Positions 26,502 to 35,143 of a stretch of DNA of 46,594 nt are shown here, piece by piece (the first letter of the stretch is position 1; each line of letters starts with the position of its first letter). The notes beneath the pieces are model-generated. The model was not told where the DNA came from. It saw nothing but the letters and a program-made list of their open reading frames with translations, and made no database searches. Position numbers and translations under genes: made by a program. The stretch is from an uncultured Bacteroidales bacterium (lineage in GTDB: Bacteria; Bacteroidota; Bacteroidia; Bacteroidales; UBA932): contig CAMJHW010000001.1 of the NCBI GenBank assembly GCA_946405645.1, positions 1 to 46,594 of the forward strand, written 5' to 3'.

Positions 26502-27464
26502 TTAGAAGGCAGAAGCCTTGAGTTTGAGTCCCGAGTCCTCCGGCAGTCCGAACATCAGGTTCATGTTCTGGACAGCCTGGCCCGAGGCGCCTTTCAGGAG
26601 ATTGTCGATAACGGAGTTGACCAGAAGGCGTCCTCCGTGTTTTTCCACGGAGACCAGACATTTGTTGGTATTGACCACCTGTTTCAGATCCACGTTGCCC
26701 GGGAAAACATGGGTGAACGCGGCATCCTTGTAGAAGTCCGAGTAAAGCTGCACGGCCTCTTCCTGCGACAGGTCGCAAGAAGTATGGGCGGAAGCCAGGA
26801 TGCCGCGCGCGAAATCGCCGCGCACGGGAATGAAGTTCACGGCTCCTCCGAAGTCCGGCTGGAGCTTGCGGACATTCATCCCTATCTCTATAAGGTGCTG
26901 ATGCTCGAAGGCCTTGTACACGGAGACATTGTTGTTCCTCCAGCTGAAATGCGTCGTGGCGCCCGGCTTCACCCCTGCTCCGGTGGAGCCGGTGATGGCC
27001 GTGACGTCCACGTCCGAGCGCAGCAGGCCTGCGGCTGCCAGAGGCAGCACGGCCAGCTGGATCGCAGTGGCGAAACAACCGGGATTGGCGAGGAGCCGGG
27101 CTCCGCGCGTCCTGTCCCTGTTGATCTCGGGCAGGCCATAAACGTAGCCGCAGCTCTCGTCCCTGTAGTCCTGGGCCAGGTCGATGACCTTCAATCCTGC
27201 AGGGCGGGCATTCTCAGCCCAGAAGGACGTGCTCTTGCCATGGCCGGAGCACATGAACACCACATCCACCGCGCCGAGATCAAACTCCGCGCTGAAACGC
27301 ATGTCAGTATCTCCGAAGAGCCCGGAGTGCACTTCCCAGAGCCTGTTTCCCGCATTGCTGGTCGAATGCACGAAAGCAAGCTCCACATCCGGATGGTTCA
27401 GCAGGATCCGGATGAGTTCGCCGGCGGTATAGCCGGCGCCCCCTATGATACCGGCCCTTATCAT
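26502..27464 (-). CDS. argC: N-acyl-gamma-glutamyl-phosphate reductase
   Basis: NADPH-dependent reductase making N-acylglutamate semialdehyde. The 320-aa protein has the Rossmann start IRAGIIGGAGYTAGELIRIL, the catalytic Cys in LANPGCFATAIQLAVLPL (about residue 130), TGSTGAGVKPGATTHFSWR, and HQHLIEIG with the catalytic His near the end of the barrel. This is the short ArgC type usual in Bacteroidetes. Start ATG overlaps the stop of the upstream fusion gene by 4 bp, suggesting translational coupling. Confidence 0.94.
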   Translation of the reverse strand: MIRAGIIGGAGYTAGELIRILLNHPDVELAFVHSTSNAGNRLWEVHSGLFGDTDMRFSAEFDLGAVDVVFMCSGHGKSTSFWAENARPAGLKVIDLAQDYRDESCGYVYGLPEINRDRTRGARLLANPGCFATAIQLAVLPLAAAGLLRSDVDVTAITGSTGAGVKPGATTHFSWRNNNVSVYKAFEHQHLIEIGMNVRKLQPDFGGAVNFIPVRGDFARGILASAHTSCDLSQEEAVQLYSDFYKDAAFTHVFPGNVDLKQVVNTNKCLVSVEKHGGRLLVNSVIDNLLKGASGQAVQNMNLMFGLPEDSGLKLKASAF

Positions 27465-29215
27465 TTCTCAAGCTCCTCCCCTTCGTCGGGATGAGTGAGA
27501 TAATAGGCGCGAAGCGGAGTGGAACTGACCTTGATGAAGCCCTTGGCGTCATCGCTGGTCCAGCCCTTTGCGCCTTCGCCGTACTCTCCGAGCTTGTTCT
27601 TCACGAGGTCGTCCGGAGAATCCACTCCGACCGTGGAGAAGCCGTAAGGGCGAAGCTCCATGGTGACGGTGCCATTGACGTTGCGCTGGCTGCTCTCGAG
27701 CATGGCCTCGATGTCTCTCATGACGGGTTCAAGATACTGGCTCTCATGCAGGAACATCCCGTACCAGTTGGCCACCTGGTCCTTCCAGTACTGCTGCCAC
27801 TTGCTGAGGGTGAACTTCTCGAGGAACTTGTGGGCGGCGATGATAAGCATCGGGGCGGCGGCCTCGAAGCCTACGCGACCCTTGATACCGACGATCGTGT
27901 CGCCGACATGCATGTCGCGGCCTACCCCATAGGGAGCAGCGATCTCCTCGACCTTCTGGATGGCCTTGACTCCGTCGTCGAATTTTTCTCCGTTCACGCC
28001 GACAAGCACGCCGGCCTTGAACTCGAGGGCTATCTGTTCGGTGCCTTCCTTGGTTACCTGCTTGAGATAGGCGCTCTCGGGCAATCCCTGCTTGGAGTCG
28101 AGTATCTCGCCTCCGCAGATGGAAGTGCCCCAGAGACCTACGTTATAGGAGTATTTAAGCTTTGTGAAATCGGCCTTGAAGCCGTTCTTGTTCAAGTAAT
28201 CCACCTCTTCCTTGCGCGAAAGGTTCATGTCGCGCGTAAGGGTGATGATCTCCATATCGGGAGCGGCCACGAGGAATGTCATGTCGAAACGGACCTGGTC
28301 GTTGCCTGCTCCGGTCGAGCCATGGGCGATGGCCTGCGCGCCGATCTCCTTGGCATAGCGCGCAACGGCTAGGGCCTGGAAGATACGCTCGGAAGATACG
28401 GAGATGGGATAGGTCCCGTTGCGCAGGACGTTTCCATAGACCATATACTTGATGCTCTTGGCGTAGTACTCTCCGGTGACGTCGAGGGTCACGTATTTCT
28501 TCGCACCGAGCTTGTAGGCACGCTCCTCGTTCTCCTTGAGCTGCCGCTCGGAGAAGCCTCCGGTATTGGCGCAGGCGGCATACACGTCATATCCCTTTTC
28601 CTTAGCCAGGTACATGATAGTATAGGAAGTGTCGAGACCGCCGCTGTAGGCGACGACTACCTTCTTCCTCCTGGATTCGGGGTGCTTTGCAGGGTCGTAA
28701 AGCATGCCGGTGCAGAGGCAGCGGGTGCAGTCGTTGCGACAGAGGACATCGTAGTTTACGCAGCTCTCGCAACCTTTCCAGAAAGTGGGGTCCGTAGTGA
28801 GGTCGGAGAAGGTGACGGGCACGTATCCGAGTTCGGTATTGATCTTCATCACGGCGGCGCCGGTGGTGAGACCAAAGATCTTGGCATCGGGGAATTTCTC
28901 ACGGGAAAGGTCAAACGCCATCGACTTGATCCTCTTCGCCACTCCGTGACCGCGATATTCGTCCTTGACGATGAGACCGGAATTGGCCACGAACTTACCG
29001 TGGTCCCAGCATTCGATGTAGCAGAAACCGACAAACTTGTCGCCGTCCATAGCGATGATGGCCTTGCCCTCATTGATCTTCTGCTCGATATACTCGGGCT
29101 TGCGCTTGGCGATACCGGTACCCCGGACCTTGGTGGCGTCTTCAATCGTCTTCAGGATCTCGCCGACATATTTGATGTGCTTCTCTGAAGCAACCTCAAC
29201 CTTGATTGTGCTCAT
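27461..29215 (-). CDS. argG: Fusion: GNAT acyltransferase (N-succinylglutamate synthase type) :: argininosuccinate synthase
   Basis: One continuous 584-aa frame holds two enzymes. Residues about 1-145 are a GNAT acyltransferase (VRGTGIAKRKPEYI, GFCYIECWDHGKFV, acyl-CoA loop DEYRGHGVAKRI, TTGAAVMKINTELGYVPV). A cluster of six Cys follows (about 149-168, pattern CxxC-x6-C-x3-CxxCxC), possibly a metal site. From about 184 (KKVVVAYSGGLDTS, the ATP pyrophosphatase P-loop) to the end is a full ArgG of about 400 aa, including AHGSTGAGNDQVRF, WGTSICGGEILDS and IKGRVGFEAAAPMLI. In Bacteroides the homologous GNAT gene stands alone beside argG and is reported to make N-succinylglutamate, the first step. 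Here the first and the penultimate steps are joined. Start: the ATG at 29215 follows an A/T-rich leader; an alternative ATG at 29248 overlaps the argR stop (ATGA) and adds 11 residues. Confidence 0.93.
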   Translation of the reverse strand: MSTIKVEVASEKHIKYVGEILKTIEDATKVRGTGIAKRKPEYIEQKINEGKAIIAMDGDKFVGFCYIECWDHGKFVANSGLIVKDEYRGHGVAKRIKSMAFDLSREKFPDAKIFGLTTGAAVMKINTELGYVPVTFSDLTTDPTFWKGCESCVNYDVLCRNDCTRCLCTGMLYDPAKHPESRRKKVVVAYSGGLDTSYTIMYLAKEKGYDVYAACANTGGFSERQLKENEERAYKLGAKKYVTLDVTGEYYAKSIKYMVYGNVLRNGTYPISVSSERIFQALAVARYAKEIGAQAIAHGSTGAGNDQVRFDMTFLVAAPDMEIITLTRDMNLSRKEEVDYLNKNGFKADFTKLKYSYNVGLWGTSICGGEILDSKQGLPESAYLKQVTKEGTEQIALEFKAGVLVGVNGEKFDDGVKAIQKVEEIAAPYGVGRDMHVGDTIVGIKGRVGFEAAAPMLIIAAHKFLEKFTLSKWQQYWKDQVANWYGMFLHESQYLEPVMRDIEAMLESSQRNVNGTVTMELRPYGFSTVGVDSPDDLVKNKLGEYGEGAKGWTSDDAKGFIKVSSTPLRAYYLTHPDEGEELEK

Positions 29216-29244
29216 TTTATATACTTTTATTCTATTCTTCTGAT

Positions 29245-29721
29245 TCATTTGGCAAGCTGGACGATGCCGGGAAGCACCTGTGAGAGCGAATCCAATACCT
29301 CTGAACGGGTATAGATGTCGCGCAGGACCAGGAGCACCGTATCGTCTCCGGCGATGGTTCCCATCAAGGAATCGATATGGGAGGCGTCGAGTATGGCACC
29401 TACGACATTGGCGAAGCCCGGACGGGTCTTGATGACCGCGAGGGAACCGGAGAACTCGATGCTCTGGATACCTTCCGCGGAAATGATGTTCGGAGTGGAA
29501 GCGACGCCGTTTCCCTGCCCGTAAGGCATCCTGTAGCTGTAACCGAACTCGGGATCATGCATCTTCACGATGCCGAGGGCCTTCATGTCCCTGGAGAGCG
29601 TGGCCTGCGTAGCCGCGAATCCCCTTTCATTCAACAATTCCTGCAATTCTTCCTGGCTGTGGACCATCCCTGCCTTTACCAGTTCCTTGATGGTGTTCTG
29701 CCTGCTGTTCTTATCGTACAT
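29245..29721 (-). CDS. argR: Arginine repressor ArgR
   Basis: Arginine-responsive DNA-binding regulator. The 158-aa protein has an N-terminal winged helix (NTIKELVKAGMVHSQEEL, then ATQATLSRDMKALGI, the recognition helix with SR) and the C-terminal hexamerisation/arginine-binding domain with the diagnostic GTIAGDDTVLLVLRD (about residues 122-136). It sits between carB and the GNAT::argG fusion, so it would regulate its own operon. Candidate ARG boxes are seen upstream of carB (33040-33074) and, less clearly, just upstream of argR (29726-29761). Confidence 0.96.
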   Translation of the reverse strand: MYDKNSRQNTIKELVKAGMVHSQEELQELLNERGFAATQATLSRDMKALGIVKMHDPEFGYSYRMPYGQGNGVASTPNIISAEGIQSIEFSGSLAVIKTRPGFANVVGAILDASHIDSLMGTIAGDDTVLLVLRDIYTRSEVLDSLSQVLPGIVQLAK

Positions 29722-29725
29722 TTTG

Positions 29726-29761
29726 TGTATATTTATTCGAATACAACTGCGAATATACGCA
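29726..29761. promoter_or_regulatory. Possible pair of weak ARG boxes upstream of argR
   Basis: In the 71-bp carB-argR gap, TGTATATTTATTCG (29726-29739) matches 12 of 14 positions of the enteric ARG-box core TGAATWWWWATTCA. TGCGAATATACGCA (29748-29761) matches only 9 of 14 but has TGCG/CGCA symmetry. Starts are 22 bp apart, close to the 21 bp of classic tandem boxes. They end 5 bp before the argR ATG. No clear -7 box is visible here, so an internal promoter is uncertain. Confidence 0.42.
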
Positions 29762-29792
29762 TTTTTATTTGGAGATACTAAATATTTTTAAA

Positions 29793-32700
29793 TTAATTGT
29801 ACTCATCCCAGGCCTTTATCGACAAGTCATTGGGAGACAAGGTGCAGAATGCCTTGATGAAAGCGGTCGAAAGACGCGCGTTTGTAAAGAGTGGGACGTT
29901 GGCATCGATTGCGGCGCGGCGGATGCGGTAGCCGTTGTCGAGTTCAGCGTCGGTGAAGTTCTTAGGGATGTTGATGACCATGTCCACTTCGTGAGAACGG
30001 ATCAGGTCCGTAGCCGAAGGGCAAAGGCTCAACATGACGGGGTTCTCGCTCTCGTCCGGGAAGAGGACGCGCTTCGCGGGAATGTCGTTTGCGTGAAGGT
30101 AATCACAGGATCCGCCGGTGGCAAGGATCTCGTAACCGTGACGCGCGAGCATATCGCACGCAGAGAGCAGGTCCGCCTTCTGGAGGGCGTTGCCGGACGA
30201 GATAAGGATCCGCTTCTTCGGAATCTCATATCCTACCGCAATGACGGACTTGAGCAAAGCCTCATATACATCGTCTCCGAGGCATCCGACCTCGCCGGTG
30301 GAAGCCATGTCCACTCCGAGGAGGGGATCCGCTTCCTGAAGGCGCGAGAAGGAGAACTGCGCGGACTTGACGCCCACGTAACCGAGCCGTCGGCTCTCAG
30401 TATCGACCGGCTCGGGGTGCTGACCCAACATCACCTTTGTGGCCATCTCGATGAAATTGGTCTTGAGGACCTTGGACACGAAGGGGAAGCTCCTGGACGC
30501 ACGGAGGTTGCACTCGATGACGCGCACATTGTTGTCATTGGCGAGGAACTGGATATTGAACGGGCCGGAGATATGCAGCTCCGCAGCGATTTTCGCAGCG
30601 ATCTCCTTGACCTTGCGCACCGTCTCGACATATAGTTTCTGGGCAGGGAACTGGATGGTGGCGTCGCCGGAGTGGACGCCGGCATACTCGATGTGTTCGC
30701 CTATGGCGGACACGAGTATGCGGCCGCCGTCGGCGACTGCGTCGAATTCGATCTCCTTGCTCCTGTTCATGAATTTGCTGATGATGACGGGGTGCTCGGC
30801 GGAAACTTCCACCGCCCTAGACAGCACCTTCACAAGGGTGTTCCTGTCGTAGCAGACGCTCATCGCGGAACCGGACAGGACATAGGAAGGACGCACCAAT
30901 ACCGGGAAACCCACCTCGCCGATGAAACGGTCGACGTCGTCCAGAGTGGTAAGCTCGCTCCAGCGCGGCTGGTCGATACCGAGCGCGTCCACGATGGAAG
31001 AGAACTTGTGCCTGTCCTCAGCCCTGTCGATATCCTCCGCAGCAGTGCCGAGGATATCGACTCCCCTCTCCGCCAGTTTCACGGCGAGATTGTTGGGAAT
31101 CTGGCCTCCGACAGACACTACGACTCCCTTCGGAGTCTCGAGTCCGATGATGTCCATCACACGTTCGAGCGAAAGTTCGTCGAAATAGAGCCTGTCGCAC
31201 ATATCGTAGTCAGTGGAGACGGTTTCGGGATTGTAATTGACCATTATCCCCCTCCATCCCTGGCGGCGGATCTCCTGCATGCAGGACACGGAGCACCAGT
31301 CGAATTCGACGGAACTGCCTATATGGTACTCTCCCGATCCAAGGACCACCACGGAGCACCCGTCCTTTTCATAGGCGACTTCATTCTCCGAAGCATTATA
31401 TGTAAAATAAAGGTAGTTGGACTGCTCCGGAGTCGCTGCGGCAAGCGTGTCGATGCGCTTCACGACGGGGACTATTCCCAGTCCGGTACGTTTTGCGCGC
31501 ACCTCGTCCTCTTCGGCCTGCGAACCCTTGCCCTTGTAGAGGGCAAAAGCTATCTGCCGGTCGGAGAATCCTTGCCGCTTGGCCTGCCTGAGCAGGTCCT
31601 CCGGCAAGGAATCGATGCTGTCGTATCCGCCGAGGGTGTCCCAGGTACGGACTATGTTCTCCAGCCTCTCCAGGAACCACTTGTCGATCTTGGTAAGTTC
31701 GTTGATCCTGTCTATCGACCAGCCCTTTGACATGGCCGTGGCGATATCGAACACACGGGTATCCGTAGGATTGGCCAGGGCATCGGCAAGGTCTTCGACT
31801 TCATAAGGCTTGTTTCCGACGAAACCGTTGGATCCCTGTCCAATCATTCTCAGCCCCTTTTGGATGGTCTCTTCGAAAGTCAGGCCTATGGCCATCACTT
31901 CACCGACGGACTTCATGCTTGTACCGATCTTCCTGGATACGCCGTGGAACTTGCCGAGGTCCCAGCGGGGGATCTTGCAGACCACGTACTGCACGTCAGG
32001 CTCGTAATACGCGCTCTTAATGCCATGAGGATCGTTCTTGATCTCGGGGAGTTCATAGCCGAGACCGATCTTCGTGGCGACGAATGCGAGAGGATAGCCG
32101 GTGGCCTTGGATGCCAATGCGGAGGAACGGCTCAAACGGGCGTTCACTTCGATGACCCTGTAGTCCATCGTCGTCTCGTCATAGGCGAACTGGATGTTGC
32201 ATTCTCCCACTATGCCGAGATGCTTGACGATCCTGACGGCAAGCTCCGTAAGGTAATCGACGTCCTTCTTGGACAGGCTCTGACAAGGGGCGAGGACTAT
32301 GCTTTCACCCGTGTGGATGCCCAGAGGGTCGAAATTCTCCATATTGCAGACAGTGATGCAGCGGTCGGCCGCATCCCTCACGACTTCGAACTCGATCTCC
32401 TTCCATCCCTTGAGGGACTTTTCGACCAGTACCTGCGGAGTGAAGGAGAAGGACTTGGTGCAGAGCTCTTCGAGCTCGGCGTCGTTGTCCACGAAACCGG
32501 AACCGAGACCTCCGAGGGCATATGCAGAACGCAGGATCAAAGGATAGCCGAGGTCGCGGGCGGCGGCCCTGGCCTCTTCGAGATTGCCCGCGGGATGAGA
32601 CTTGATGGTCAGCACTCCGATCTCGTCGAGCCTCTTGACGAAGAGCTCTCTGTCTTCCGTATCCATGATGGTGCTGACAGGCGTGCCGAGCACTTGCACG

Positions 32701-33032
32701 TCATACTTCTCGAGCACGCCGCTGAGGTACAGTTCGACGCCGCAGTTGAGAGCCGTCTGTCCTCCGAAGGACAGGAGTATGCCCTGAGGGCGCTCCTTGG
32801 CGATCACCTTCTCCACGAAGAAAGGAGTGACCGGAAGGAAATAGATCCTGTCGGCAATGCCCTCCGACGTCTGGACGGTCGCGATGTTGGGGTTGATCAG
32901 CACCGTCTCCACTCCATCCTCGCGCAGGGCTTTCAAAGCCTGAGCTCCGGAGTAGTCGAACTCTCCCGCCTGGCCGATCTTGAGGGCGCCGGAACCGAGC
33001 AGGAGGACTTTGTTGATTGCTAAGTTCTTCAT
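29793..33032 (-). CDS. carB: Carbamoyl-phosphate synthase large subunit
   Basis: Makes carbamoyl phosphate from bicarbonate, ATP and ammonia (from the CarA glutaminase) for arginine and pyrimidine synthesis. The 1079-aa length is canonical. Two homologous ATP-grasp halves are present: the first opens KVLLLGSGALKIGQAGEFDYSG, the second VVVLGSGEYHIGSSVEFDWC (about residue 560). Between them is the oligomerisation domain, and the C-terminal MGS-like allosteric domain (KRILISSGNALQKADLL, about 930 on) ends the protein. It is the first gene of the leftward arginine cluster, with its own promoter and ARG boxes. carA is not beside it, so the small subunit must be encoded elsewhere; a second carAB set for pyrimidines is also possible. 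Confidence 0.96.
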   Translation of the reverse strand: MKNLAINKVLLLGSGALKIGQAGEFDYSGAQALKALREDGVETVLINPNIATVQTSEGIADRIYFLPVTPFFVEKVIAKERPQGILLSFGGQTALNCGVELYLSGVLEKYDVQVLGTPVSTIMDTEDRELFVKRLDEIGVLTIKSHPAGNLEEARAAARDLGYPLILRSAYALGGLGSGFVDNDAELEELCTKSFSFTPQVLVEKSLKGWKEIEFEVVRDAADRCITVCNMENFDPLGIHTGESIVLAPCQSLSKKDVDYLTELAVRIVKHLGIVGECNIQFAYDETTMDYRVIEVNARLSRSSALASKATGYPLAFVATKIGLGYELPEIKNDPHGIKSAYYEPDVQYVVCKIPRWDLGKFHGVSRKIGTSMKSVGEVMAIGLTFEETIQKGLRMIGQGSNGFVGNKPYEVEDLADALANPTDTRVFDIATAMSKGWSIDRINELTKIDKWFLERLENIVRTWDTLGGYDSIDSLPEDLLRQAKRQGFSDRQIAFALYKGKGSQAEEDEVRAKRTGLGIVPVVKRIDTLAAATPEQSNYLYFTYNASENEVAYEKDGCSVVVLGSGEYHIGSSVEFDWCSVSCMQEIRRQGWRGIMVNYNPETVSTDYDMCDRLYFDELSLERVMDIIGLETPKGVVVSVGGQIPNNLAVKLAERGVDILGTAAEDIDRAEDRHKFSSIVDALGIDQPRWSELTTLDDVDRFIGEVGFPVLVRPSYVLSGSAMSVCYDRNTLVKVLSRAVEVSAEHPVIISKFMNRSKEIEFDAVADGGRILVSAIGEHIEYAGVHSGDATIQFPAQKLYVETVRKVKEIAAKIAAELHISGPFNIQFLANDNNVRVIECNLRASRSFPFVSKVLKTNFIEMATKVMLGQHPEPVDTESRRLGYVGVKSAQFSFSRLQEADPLLGVDMASTGEVGCLGDDVYEALLKSVIAVGYEIPKKRILISSGNALQKADLLSACDMLARHGYEILATGGSCDYLHANDIPAKRVLFPDESENPVMLSLCPSATDLIRSHEVDMVINIPKNFTDAELDNGYRIRRAAIDANVPLFTNARLSTAFIKAFCTLSPNDLSIKAWDEYN

Positions 33033-33039
33033 AAACGCA

Positions 33040-33074
33040 TGAATATATATACACTACCGATGCAAATATATTCA
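33040..33074. promoter_or_regulatory. Tandem ARG boxes (ArgR operator) upstream of carB
   Basis: TGAATATATATACA at 33040-33053 matches 13 of 14 positions of the ARG-box core TGAATWWWWATTCA, and TGCAAATATATTCA at 33061-33074 matches 12 of 14. Their starts are exactly 21 bp apart, the spacing of the paired 18-bp boxes with a 3-bp gap bound by one ArgR hexamer in enteric bacteria. The second box covers the carB -7 element, the first lies between the predicted start site and the ATG at 33032. Binding would block transcription of carB and probably of the whole cluster. Confidence 0.72.
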
Positions 33075-33092
33075 TTATTCACAGAAAAACAA
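33063..33092 (-). promoter_or_regulatory. carB (arginine cluster) promoter
   Basis: On the minus strand TTG (33092 to 33090) is followed after 19 bp by TATATTTG (33070 to 33063), a full match to the Bacteroidetes -33/-7 architecture. A start near 33056 gives a leader of about 25 nt. The -7 box lies inside an ARG box. Confidence 0.75.
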
Positions 33093-33123
33093 CAATACTT
33101 ATTCACTTTTTTTCTTTATTTCT

Positions 33124-33131
33124 TACATTTG
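33124..33131 (+). promoter_or_regulatory. Probable -7 box of cstA
   Basis: TACATTTG matches TAnnTTTG, 21 bp before the cstA ATG at 33153. The expected -33 region is T-rich with no TTG. Confidence 0.45.
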
Positions 33132-33152
33132 TAAGAGTAAAAAATACCAGAA

Positions 33153-34610
33153 ATGATTTCATTCCTCATCAGCCTCTGCGCCCTGGTCCTGGGCTATCTC
33201 CTGTATGGAAGATTCGTAGAGAAGGTTTTCGGGCCTGATCCGGCGCGCACGACGCCGGCCGTCGCCAAGCAGGACGGCGTGGATTTCATCCCCATGCCGA
33301 GCTGGAAAGTCTATATGATCCAGTTCCTGAACATCGCCGGCACGGGGCCCATCTTCGGAGCCATCATGGGCGCCAAGTTCGGACCGTCCGCTTTCCTCTG
33401 GATCGTTTTCGGATGTATCTTCGCCGGCGCGGTCCACGACTACCTTTCGGGAATGATCTCCCTCCGCGAGGGCGGTGTCAACCTGCCCGAGATCGGAGGC
33501 AAATATCTGGGAAACGGTGTCAAGAAGGTGATGCTGTGCTTCATCGTCCTGCTTCTCGTACTGGTAGGAGCAGTGTTCGTGTACAGTCCGGCCATCATCC
33601 TTGGAGACATCGCCGGCATCGCCGGCAGCGGCACTACCGCCTCCATGATGTTCTGGGTGGCCGTCATCGTTATCTATTACATCATCGCCACCCTCCTTCC
33701 GATCGACAGGATCATAGGAAAGATATATCCCATCTTTGCGTTCGCCCTCATCTTCATGGCAGTCGGCTTGCTGGGCGGCCTGATAGTCAAGTGGCCCTCC
33801 ATCCCGGAGTTCTGGGACGGCCTGCAGAACCGCGGCCCGTCCATCGGAATGAACGGACAGAGTATCTTCCCCTGCCTGTTCATCACAATAGCCTGCGGAG
33901 CCATCAGCGGTTTCCACGCGACCCAGAGCCCTATGATGGCCCGCTGCATGAAGAATGAGAAGATCGGCAGGCCGATTTTCTACGGAGCCATGATCACCGA
34001 AGGCCTCGTCGCCCTGATATGGGCGGCTGTTTCTTCATACTTCTTCTTCGACGGCGGAGCTGCGGAAGTCGGATCCGACCTCAGCGCCGCTGCCCCCACG
34101 GTAGTGACCAAGGTCTCGCAGTCCTGGCTCGGACTCGTCGGCGGCATCCTCGCCATCCTCGGCGTCGTGGCCGCCCCGATCACTACGGGCGACACCGCCC
34201 TTCGAAGCGCCAGGCTGACCCTGGCCGACGCGCTTCACCTGAACCAGAGACCTGTAGGCAACCGCCTCAAGATATGCATCCCGCTGTTCGCGGTCGTATG
34301 CCTGCTGATATGGTTCAATATCGCGGATGAGAACGGGTTCAATACCATCTGGAGATATTTCGGATGGGCCAACCAGACCTTGTCGATCTTCACCCTTTGG
34401 GCGATTACCGTCTACCTTGCCAAGACAAAGGGAGCACACTGGCATCTGATCACAGAGATTCCCGCCATCTTCATGACCATCGTCTGTCTGACTTATATCC
34501 TCACCCAGAAGATAGGACTTGGACTGCCTATGTGGGCGGGACTGGGGATCTCAGCCGCCATTGCGCTTTCGCTGGACCTTCTGCTCTACATCAGAGTCAG
34601 ACGGTCCTAG
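33153..34610 (+). CDS. cstA: CstA-family inner-membrane transporter
   Basis: Carbon-starvation protein A family; characterised members take up pyruvate or peptides. The 485-aa protein is of the shorter CstA type found in Bacteroidetes rather than the ~700-aa enteric type. It has many hydrophobic segments across its length, starting ISFLISLCALVLGYLLYGRF, followed by the signature QDGVDFIPMPSWKV and FLNIAGTGPIFGAIMGAKFG, then FAGAVHDYLSGMISLREGG, GFHATQSPMMARC and APITTGDTALRSARL. It is divergent from carB over a 120-bp gap and overlaps convergent rsmD by 4 bp. Substrate is not determined by sequence. Confidence 0.9.
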   Translation: MISFLISLCALVLGYLLYGRFVEKVFGPDPARTTPAVAKQDGVDFIPMPSWKVYMIQFLNIAGTGPIFGAIMGAKFGPSAFLWIVFGCIFAGAVHDYLSGMISLREGGVNLPEIGGKYLGNGVKKVMLCFIVLLLVLVGAVFVYSPAIILGDIAGIAGSGTTASMMFWVAVIVIYYIIATLLPIDRIIGKIYPIFAFALIFMAVGLLGGLIVKWPSIPEFWDGLQNRGPSIGMNGQSIFPCLFITIACGAISGFHATQSPMMARCMKNEKIGRPIFYGAMITEGLVALIWAAVSSYFFFDGGAAEVGSDLSAAAPTVVTKVSQSWLGLVGGILAILGVVAAPITTGDTALRSARLTLADALHLNQRPVGNRLKICIPLFAVVCLLIWFNIADENGFNTIWRYFGWANQTLSIFTLWAITVYLAKTKGAHWHLITEIPAIFMTIVCLTYILTQKIGLGLPMWAGLGISAAIALSLDLLLYIRVRRS

Positions 34611-35143
34611 GCTTCTTCGAAGAATGAGAAATGCACGCGCCCGTACGCGCGCTCCTTTATGAAACGAGGGTGCGCGGTGAAGGAATGTTCATCGCCGTGC
34701 TCGAGGATGAAATAACATCCGGGGTGCAGTATGCCATGTCCGAGAACCTTGTCCGGAAGAGTATCAAGGCCTTCAAGGGCATAAGGCGGATCCGCAAAGA
34801 CTATATCGAACTTTTCCCGGCAGATGGGGAGGAAATCGAAGACGTTGTCGCGCACCATAGTGACGTTCGACAGGCCGAGTCGCGCGGCTTCCGTCTTGAT
34901 GAATGATGCATTCGCCCTTTCCATTTCAACGCAATAGACCCGCGCCGCGCCACGGGAGGCGAACTCGAAAGCGATGGCTCCGGTACCTCCGAACAGATCG
35001 AGGACTTTCAGGTCCTCGAATTCGTACTCGTTGTTGAGGATATTGAAAAGGCCCTCCTTGGCGAAATCCGTCGTAGGACGGGCGCGGTATCCCGCAGGAG
35101 GATTGATGACCTTGCCCTTCAGGCGTCCTCCGATGATCCTCAT
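34607..35143 (-). CDS. rsmD: 16S rRNA (guanine(966)-N(2))-methyltransferase RsmD
   Basis: SAM-dependent methylation of G966 in 16S rRNA during small-subunit assembly. The 178-aa protein shows the RsmD start MRIIGGRLKGKVI, then RPTTDFAKEGLFNIL, SAM-binding VLDLFGGTGAIAFEFASRGA (about residues 47-66), and the catalytic motif IVFADPPYAL (DPPY, about 115-124). Its ATG overlaps the stop of the DUF3822 gene by 4 bp, the usual Bacteroidetes pairing. Confidence 0.95.
   Translation of the reverse strand: MRIIGGRLKGKVINPPAGYRARPTTDFAKEGLFNILNNEYEFEDLKVLDLFGGTGAIAFEFASRGAARVYCVEMERANASFIKTEAARLGLSNVTMVRDNVFDFLPICREKFDIVFADPPYALEGLDTLPDKVLGHGILHPGCYFILEHGDEHSFTAHPRFIKERAYGRVHFSFFEEA

Noticed and set aside
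26491..27078. N-terminal extension of the argD frame to 569 aa
   Set aside because: It overlaps argC in another frame with Arg/Gly-rich nonsense sequence; the conserved argD start is at 26490.
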